Part shown: positions 5,254-8,532 of the stretch, piece after piece
Position numbering within the stretch: position 1 is the first letter of the stretch
Layout of the letters: the number at the start of each line of letters is the position of its first letter
Source: Ruminococcus sp. AF31-8BH
Lineage (GTDB): Bacteria > Bacillota > Clostridia > Lachnospirales > Lachnospiraceae
Direction: 5' to 3'
DNA: 8,532 nt
NCBI RefSeq assembly: GCF_003460605.1
Contig: NZ_QTVN01000034.1
Location: 1-8,532, forward strand
Made by a program: the position numbers and the translations under genes
Notes under the pieces: generated by a model
What the model saw: only the letters and a program-made list of their open reading frames with translations
The model's database searches: none
What the model was told of the DNA's origin: nothing

Positions 5254-7839
5254 CTATTTTTTCAAAATTCTCATTGCGTTCAAAACAGCAATTATGGTAA
5301 CGCCTACATCACCAAATACAGCTTCCCACATTCCCGCAATACCAAGAGCGCCAAGAATCAGGAACACACTCTTAATTCCAAGGGCAATCACTATATTCTG
5401 CATGACAATTTGCTTTGTCGCTTTTGCCACATCAATCGCATCCACCAGCTTAGATGGTTCATCTGTCATCAGAACCACATCCGCAGCTTCAATGGCCGCA
5501 TCTGAACCAAGACCACCCATTGCGATACCAACATCCGCACGAGCAAGGACAGGAGCGTCATTGATACCATCACCAACAAAAGCTAATTTGCTTCCCTGTC
5601 TCTTTTTACTGTCCAAAAGCTCAACCTTTTCCACTTTTTGATCAGGAAACAGTTGTGCATAATATTCATCCAACTGCAATTCTTCCGCAACAGCCTTTCC
5701 GATTTTTTCATCATCACCAGTAAGCATGACTGTTTTTTCCACACCGATATGTTTCAAATCAGAAATTGCTTTTTTGCTGTCCGGCTTTACTTCATCTGTT
5801 ATCAAAATGCATCCGGCATATTGACCATCTACTGCTACATAAACCTTTGTACCAACTTTTTCACAGGCTGTGTACTCCACATGCTCTGAATCCATAAGTT
5901 TCGTATTGCCAGCATAAACTTTCTTCTTTCCTGCCATGGCACTGATTCCATATCCGGAAATTTCCTTGTAATCAGAGATAACTGATTGGTCAATTTCTTT
6001 TCCATAAGCAGAGAGAATGGATTTTGCAATAGGATGGTTAGAAAAGCTCTCTGCCTGGACCGCATACTCCAGAACCTGTTCTTTTGAAAATCCATTTGCA
6101 GGCAGAATATCAGTCACATTGAAAACACCCTTTGTAAGTGTTCCAGTTTTATCGAACACAATAATGCTGACATTATTAAGCGCCTCTAAATAATTACTTC
6201 CTTTTACAAGAACACCTCGTTTAGATGCCGCACCAATACCTCCGAAGAAAGTCAGCGGGATTGAAATGACCAATGCACATGGGCAAGATACCACAAGGAA
6301 AACAAATCCTCTGCGAATCCACTCTGTCCAACCTCCACCAAGAAGGATCGGTGGCAGAATTGCCAGAATAGCTGCTAAGATTACAACAACAGGAGTGTAA
6401 TAACGTGCAAATGTAGTAATGAAATTTTCTGTTGGTGCTTTTCTACTGGACGCATTCTCCACAAGATCAATAATCTTTGAAGCAGTAGATTCACCAAATG
6501 CTTTCGTTGTCTTAATCGTTAAAACACCCGTCTGATTCATACAACCGGAAAGTGCTTCGTCTCCTTTATGAACGCTTCTCGGAACCGATTCTCCAGTTAA
6601 AGCCCTCGTATCCAGCATAGAATCTCCATCCAATACCACACCGTCTAATGGGATTTTTTCACCAGGCTTTACAATAATAATCTCACCAATGGCAACACTT
6701 TCAGGAGATATGGTAATCAATTCTCCGTTCCTTCTGACTGTAGCACAATCCGGACGTATATCCATTAAATCTGATATAGATTTTTTGGAACGCTCAACAG
6801 CCAATGACTGGAAAAATTCACCAACTTGATAGAACAGCATAACAGCAACTGCTTCCGGATATTCACCAATGACAAAAGCACCAATCGTAGAAACGCTCAT
6901 CAGGAAATGTTCATCAAACACACGTCCCTTTGAAATATTCCTCACAGCTTGCCATACAACATCCCCGCCAAGAATAATATAGGAGACAATGAGAAAAACT
7001 AACTCGACAGGCAGTGGTACTTTCGCAAAAACTGTCAATGCCATACCAATACCATAGATTGCTGCGCCAATCGCTAAACGAATCGTCAACTTCTTGTCCT
7101 CATTGTTATAGGATGTATTGGTATCCTGTTTTTTTGCAGGTATATAGTATTCCTGTGCAATTTCGGAAACTTCTACATCTGGCTCATGGCTGTGGACAAT
7201 CGTTTCAATCTGACTGGCTATTGTATTTGCGGCAGCTGGAGCAACATTGATTGTCAGCGTCTGCTTCATCAAATTTACAACTGAGGATTGTACTCCATCC
7301 AATTCTCCGACTTCTTTTTCAATTTTTGCGGAGCAGTTCGGACAGTCCAAGCCCTTTAACAAATAACTCTTTGTAACGGGGATAATTGTTTCTTCCTGAA
7401 CCTCCACACTCGGCTCATGGCTGTGGACAATCGTTTCAATCTGACTGGCTATTGTATTTGCGGCAGCTGGAGCAACATTGATTGTCAGCGTCTGCTTCAT
7501 CAAATTTACAACTGAGGATTGTACTCCATCCAATTCTCCGACTTCTTTTTCAATTTTTGCAGAACAATTCGGACAATCCAATCCTTTTAACGAATAACTC
7601 TTTGTAACATTCATAACGGTTTCTTCCTGAACTTCCACATCGGGCTCATGACTATGAACAATCGTTTCAATCTGACTGGCTATCGTATCTGCGGCTGTCT
7701 GAGTAACATTGATTGTAAGCGTCTGCTTCATCAGATTTACCACTGAGGATTGCACTCCATCCAACTCTCCGATTTCTTTTTCAATTTTTGCGGAACAATT
7801 TGGACAGTCCAACCCTTTTAATAGAAATATGCGTTTCAT
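5254..7839 (-). CDS. cadA: Zn/Cd/Pb-exporting P1B-type ATPase with three tandem HMA domains
   Basis: This 861-residue ATPase exports soft divalent metal ions. Three N-terminal heavy-metal-associated domains each carry GLDCPNC (Cys12/15, Cys89/92, Cys166/169), spaced exactly 77 residues apart, and each is followed by a VHSHEP tail. Membrane helices begin near residue 252. Catalytic motifs are TGES (415-418), the CPC ion-binding motif (519-521), phosphorylated Asp563 in DKTGT, the HP motif (602-603) and GDGIND (756-761). The last helix has Asp844 in FGDVGVT, which together with CPC is typical of the Zn/Cd/Pb subgroup and not the copper pumps. One or two HMA domains are usual, so this protein is longer than standard CadA (about 700-800). 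ATG 7839 has a strong AAGGAGA 6 bases upstream. It follows cadC by 59 bases and precedes the redox genes by 16. Confidence 0.95.
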   Translation of the reverse strand: MKRIFLLKGLDCPNCSAKIEKEIGELDGVQSSVVNLMKQTLTINVTQTAADTIASQIETIVHSHEPDVEVQEETVMNVTKSYSLKGLDCPNCSAKIEKEVGELDGVQSSVVNLMKQTLTINVAPAAANTIASQIETIVHSHEPSVEVQEETIIPVTKSYLLKGLDCPNCSAKIEKEVGELDGVQSSVVNLMKQTLTINVAPAAANTIASQIETIVHSHEPDVEVSEIAQEYYIPAKKQDTNTSYNNEDKKLTIRLAIGAAIYGIGMALTVFAKVPLPVELVFLIVSYIILGGDVVWQAVRNISKGRVFDEHFLMSVSTIGAFVIGEYPEAVAVMLFYQVGEFFQSLAVERSKKSISDLMDIRPDCATVRRNGELITISPESVAIGEIIIVKPGEKIPLDGVVLDGDSMLDTRALTGESVPRSVHKGDEALSGCMNQTGVLTIKTTKAFGESTASKIIDLVENASSRKAPTENFITTFARYYTPVVVILAAILAILPPILLGGGWTEWIRRGFVFLVVSCPCALVISIPLTFFGGIGAASKRGVLVKGSNYLEALNNVSIIVFDKTGTLTKGVFNVTDILPANGFSKEQVLEYAVQAESFSNHPIAKSILSAYGKEIDQSVISDYKEISGYGISAMAGKKKVYAGNTKLMDSEHVEYTACEKVGTKVYVAVDGQYAGCILITDEVKPDSKKAISDLKHIGVEKTVMLTGDDEKIGKAVAEELQLDEYYAQLFPDQKVEKVELLDSKKRQGSKLAFVGDGINDAPVLARADVGIAMGGLGSDAAIEAADVVLMTDEPSKLVDAIDVAKATKQIVMQNIVIALGIKSVFLILGALGIAGMWEAVFGDVGVTIIAVLNAMRILKK
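7129..7821 (-). repeat. Three 231-bp in-frame tandem repeats encoding HMA domains of cadA
   Basis: Units lie at about 7591-7821, 7360-7590 and 7129-7359 (codons 7-83, 84-160 and 161-237). Units two and three share 149 consecutive identical bases (7412-7560 and 7181-7329), while unit one differs at scattered positions. The CPNC metal sites are intact in all three. The pattern fits a recent duplication or gene conversion that added or refreshed a domain. Confidence 0.9.
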
Positions 7840-7861
7840 GATAATCTCCTTATAATTTGTT

Positions 7862-7902
7862 TAATTGTTCAATTACTCAACTATAATATTAAAAAATATT
7901 AT
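7862..7902. promoter_or_regulatory. Second CadC-like half operator and AT hairpin between cadC and cadA
   Basis: CAATTACTCAACTAT (7870-7884) is an exact copy of part of the cadC operator (8288-8302). The other half differs, being part of the palindrome TAATTGTTCAATTA (7862-7875). ATAATATT (7883-7890) and AATATTAT (7895-7902) form an AT-only hairpin across the cadC stop codon. There is no T-rich terminator, so readthrough to cadA is expected. It may be a secondary repressor site or an operator duplication remnant. Confidence 0.45.
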
Positions 7903-8258
7903 TTCTGCCAAAGATGCTCAAATCCCTTGTCAATAATCTCTTTCACATGATCATCTGCCAGCGAGTAGTAAACTATCTGTGCTTCTTTACGGAATTTTAC
8001 CAGATTCGCTAGGCGTAATGCCTTTAACTGATGCGAAATTGCAGATTTTGTTACCCCCAGTAGCACTGCAAGATCACATACACACATCTCACTCTGTTCT
8101 AGAGCGTGTAAGATTTGTACTCTAGTTCCATCTCCAAATAGCTTAAACAAAGAAGCCAACTGGATATAATCATCTTTTGGCTGCATCTTGGATTTCACAT
8201 CATTCACAATATCCTCATGAATTACATCGCAATTACAAATATAAGACGTTTTTGACAT
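7899..8258 (-). CDS. cadC: CadC-type metal-sensing repressor (ArsR/SmtB family)
   Basis: This 119-residue winged-helix repressor closely follows the CadC pattern. The N-terminal arm carries Cys8 and Cys10 (YICNCD), and helix 3 carries Cys59 and Cys61 (MCVCD). Together they form the four-thiolate site that senses Cd/Pb/Bi in CadC proteins. The recognition helix is VTKSAISHQLKAL (about 69-81), followed by the wing VKFRKEAQIVYYSL. The C-terminal helix keeps three candidates of the second, zinc-type site, Asp102, His104 and His115, but position 118 is Gln where an acidic or His ligand is expected. The start at ATG 8258 has a strong GGAGGTGA upstream. It is the first gene of the operon, and its promoter is covered by a long palindrome, so autoregulation and metal-induced derepression of everything down to the iron-sulfur subunit gene are expected. 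Confidence 0.93.
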   Translation of the reverse strand: MSKTSYICNCDVIHEDIVNDVKSKMQPKDDYIQLASLFKLFGDGTRVQILHALEQSEMCVCDLAVLLGVTKSAISHQLKALRLANLVKFRKEAQIVYYSLADDHVKEIIDKGFEHLWQK

Positions 8259-8272
8259 ATATTCACCTCCAA

Positions 8273-8308
8273 ATAATAATAGTTGAACAATTACTCAACT
8301 ATTATTAT
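8273..8308. promoter_or_regulatory. CadC operator: 14-8-14 perfect palindrome
   Basis: ATAATAATAGTTGA (8273-8286) is perfectly inverted as TCAACTATTATTAT (8295-8308) around 8 bases. The core, TGAACA-AT-TACTCA (8284-8297), fits the TGAACA-N2-TATTCA-like 12-2-12 operator known for SmtB/CadC-family repressors. It overlaps the -10 box and the likely transcription start of cadC. Confidence 0.85.
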
Positions 8309-8331
8309 ACTTATTTTTAAATTAATGTCAA
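8304..8331 (-). promoter_or_regulatory. Promoter of the cadC-cadA-redox operon
   Basis: On the minus strand a perfect TTGACA (8326-8331) and a perfect TATAAT (8304-8309) are separated by 16 bases. The cadC ribosome binding site lies about 35 bases downstream. Overlap with the operator palindrome implies repression by blocking polymerase. Confidence 0.85.
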
Positions 8332-8463
8332 TAAGCTGATGTTAGTTCCCCATAAATTTTACAATTAAAACCAGCTCTTTATTCTTTTCTTAATCTTTTT
8401 TTTCCAGTATACCGTTTTGGCTTTCTTGTTACACTTCCTGTAAATTCCGATTGAACAAAATCG

Positions 8464-8501
8464 CTGCGCGATGGCCTGTCAAGGCTGTGGCGCAGTTTTT
8501 T
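8464..8501 (+). terminator. GC-rich stem-loop with T6 on the plus strand
   Basis: CTGCGC (8464-8469) pairs with GCGCAG (8490-8495), and an inner GCCT/AGGC stem (8474-8477, 8482-8485) closes on a GTCA loop. Six T follow at 8496-8501. This is the form of an intrinsic terminator for plus-strand transcription, although no plus-strand gene is visible before it in 8332-8463. That stretch shows nothing else I can assign. Confidence 0.5.
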
Positions 8502-8532
8502 CATTCAAAAAAGCAGTGGAATTACTTTCCAT

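Noticed and set aside
7883..7902. AT-only hairpin at the cadC stop as a terminator
   Set aside because: The stem is made only of A-T pairs with no following T-run on the minus strand, so termination is unlikely.
8379..8504. 41-residue basic reading frame on the minus strand as a gene
   Set aside because: There is no ribosome binding site, its first codons are the T-tract of a hairpin on the other strand, and I recognise no homologue.
8479..8532. Possible C-terminal end (17 codons, ending KTAPQP) of a minus-strand gene entering from the right
   Set aside because: The open frame is too short to distinguish from chance and its stop lies inside the hairpin; it needs sequence beyond the window.
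1..8532. CRISPR array, tRNA, rRNA or insertion sequence
   Set aside because: No regularly spaced repeat-spacer pattern, no tRNA cloverleaf or rRNA sequence and no transposase-like frame was seen; the only long repeats are the HMA units inside cadA.

Overview
The window looks like part of a low-GC Gram-positive genome, most likely an anaerobic clostridium of the Lachnospiraceae type, and probably an accessory or mobile-element region. The evidence is AT-rich intergenic DNA, AGGAGG-type ribosome binding sites, TTGACA/TATAAT promoters, CadC/SmtB-type regulation and metal-resistance cargo. No integrase, relaxase or transposase is visible, so placement on an integrative element is inference.

Left part (1-1000), plus strand. 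The tail of an unrecognised gene (1-219) is followed by about 330 bases without a convincing gene. That stretch carries a dense set of inverted and direct repeats (332-509), possibly a recombination, replication or transfer site. A 79-residue DUF6061-like protein (595-834) follows, then a candidate terminator hairpin (919-949).

Remnant arsenic locus (1018-1838), minus strand. An intact arsR (1477-1776) has its own promoter and a palindromic operator candidate. The next gene begins like the arsenite permease Acr3 but is abandoned after about 18 codons, where it runs into the out-of-frame tail of an ABC-2-type permease. A deletion appears to have joined two unrelated transporter genes, leaving a regulator without its efflux pump.

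Main operon (8331 down to 1851), minus strand. A sigma-A-type promoter overlapped by a 14-8-14 perfect palindrome drives cadC (metal-sensing repressor), cadA (Zn/Cd/Pb P1B-type ATPase with three tandem HMA domains), and then four redox-type genes with tiny gaps or 4-base overlaps. These four are a membrane-anchored protein with a DAVTGAT flavinylation-like motif and a solute-binding-protein-like remainder, a five-helix four-histidine cytochrome b-like subunit, a fumarate reductase/succinate dehydrogenase-type flavoprotein, and its three-cluster iron-sulfur subunit. A strong terminator (1851-1880) closes the unit. The layout implies that toxic divalent metal switches on both metal export and a membrane-bound fumarate/succinate-type oxidoreductase. 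I know of no standard role for that combination, and it is the most interesting feature here.

Right edge (8332-8532). There is no convincing gene, but a GC-rich stem-loop followed by six T on the plus strand looks like a terminator for something outside the region or for an antisense transcript.
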